A stretch of DNA of 15,343 nucleotides from Candidatus Dependentiae bacterium (GTDB taxonomy: Bacteria > Babelota > Babeliae > Babelales > UASB340): the NCBI GenBank assembly GCA_018897535.1, contig JAHIKO010000061.1:1-15343 (forward strand), read 5' to 3'. The translations under genes and the position numbers were made by a program. The notes under the pieces were generated by a model, which had not been told where the DNA came from, did not search any database, and worked only from the letters and a program-made list of their open reading frames with translations. Positions 15,321 through 15,343 of the stretch are shown here, piece after piece (the stretch's first letter is position 1; the number at the start of each line of letters is the position of its first letter).

Positions 15321-15343
15321 AGGTGATTAAAAATTAATCACCT
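15321..15343 (+). terminator. Probable terminator hairpin, cut by window edge
   Basis: AGGTGATTAA and TTAATCACCT form a perfect 10-bp stem with an AAA loop that ends exactly at the last base of the window. It lies 35 bases after the stop of the secreted-protein gene. The T-run expected next is outside the window, so termination is inferred from stem quality and position; on the minus strand the A-rich sequence before it would give a partly T-rich tail. Confidence 0.7.

Noticed and set aside
1..15343. Mobile element, phage, CRISPR or toxin-antitoxin system.
   Set aside because: No transposase, integrase, repeat array, target duplication or small toxin-like gene pair is present. All genes but one are recognised housekeeping genes.

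Overview
The window is a compact, strongly AT-rich stretch of bacterial chromosome made almost entirely of housekeeping genes. LpxC (committed step of lipid A synthesis) and LptD (outer-membrane LPS translocon) show that the cell is a Gram-negative, double-membraned bacterium. The low G+C, short spacers, slightly shortened proteins and gene order that matches no common proteobacterial arrangement fit a reduced, probably host-associated lineage. A member of Candidatus Dependentiae (TM6) is my best guess, but this is inference from general character and is not proven by any one gene.

Layout. (1) Positions 1-4231, minus strand: the str operon rpsL-rpsG-fusA-tuf, followed 17 bases later by what looks like the first seven codons of rpsJ (cut by the window edge), so the S10 cluster probably continues outside. 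(2) Positions 4232-4483: a divergent promoter region with an A/T tract. (3) Positions 4484-5614, plus strand: rseP, a site-2 intramembrane metalloprotease, ending at a bidirectional hairpin terminator. (4) Positions 5644-7016, minus strand: lpxC preceded by rplM; a strong intrinsic terminator stands between them, and rpsI, the usual partner of rplM, is not there. (5) Positions 7114-14631, minus strand: a tightly packed run transcribed yidC-recR-lptD-pepP-pyrG with gaps of 3-13 bases, very likely one operon. (6) Positions 14632-14838: a divergent promoter region. (7) Positions 14839-15285, plus strand: a small gene for a secreted protein of unknown function with a good promoter and ribosome binding site, followed by a hairpin that ends with the window.

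The genes cover translation (S12, S7, EF-G, EF-Tu, L13, S10), envelope building (YidC membrane insertase, LptD, LpxC, RseP), recombinational repair (RecR), peptide turnover (PepP) and CTP supply (PyrG). I see no mobile element, CRISPR array, tRNA or rRNA, and no convincing new multi-gene system. The points most worth a second look are the unknown secreted protein, the mixed yidC-to-pyrG operon, the rplM/lpxC junction, the LptD cysteine pattern and the altered RecR helix-hairpin-helix.
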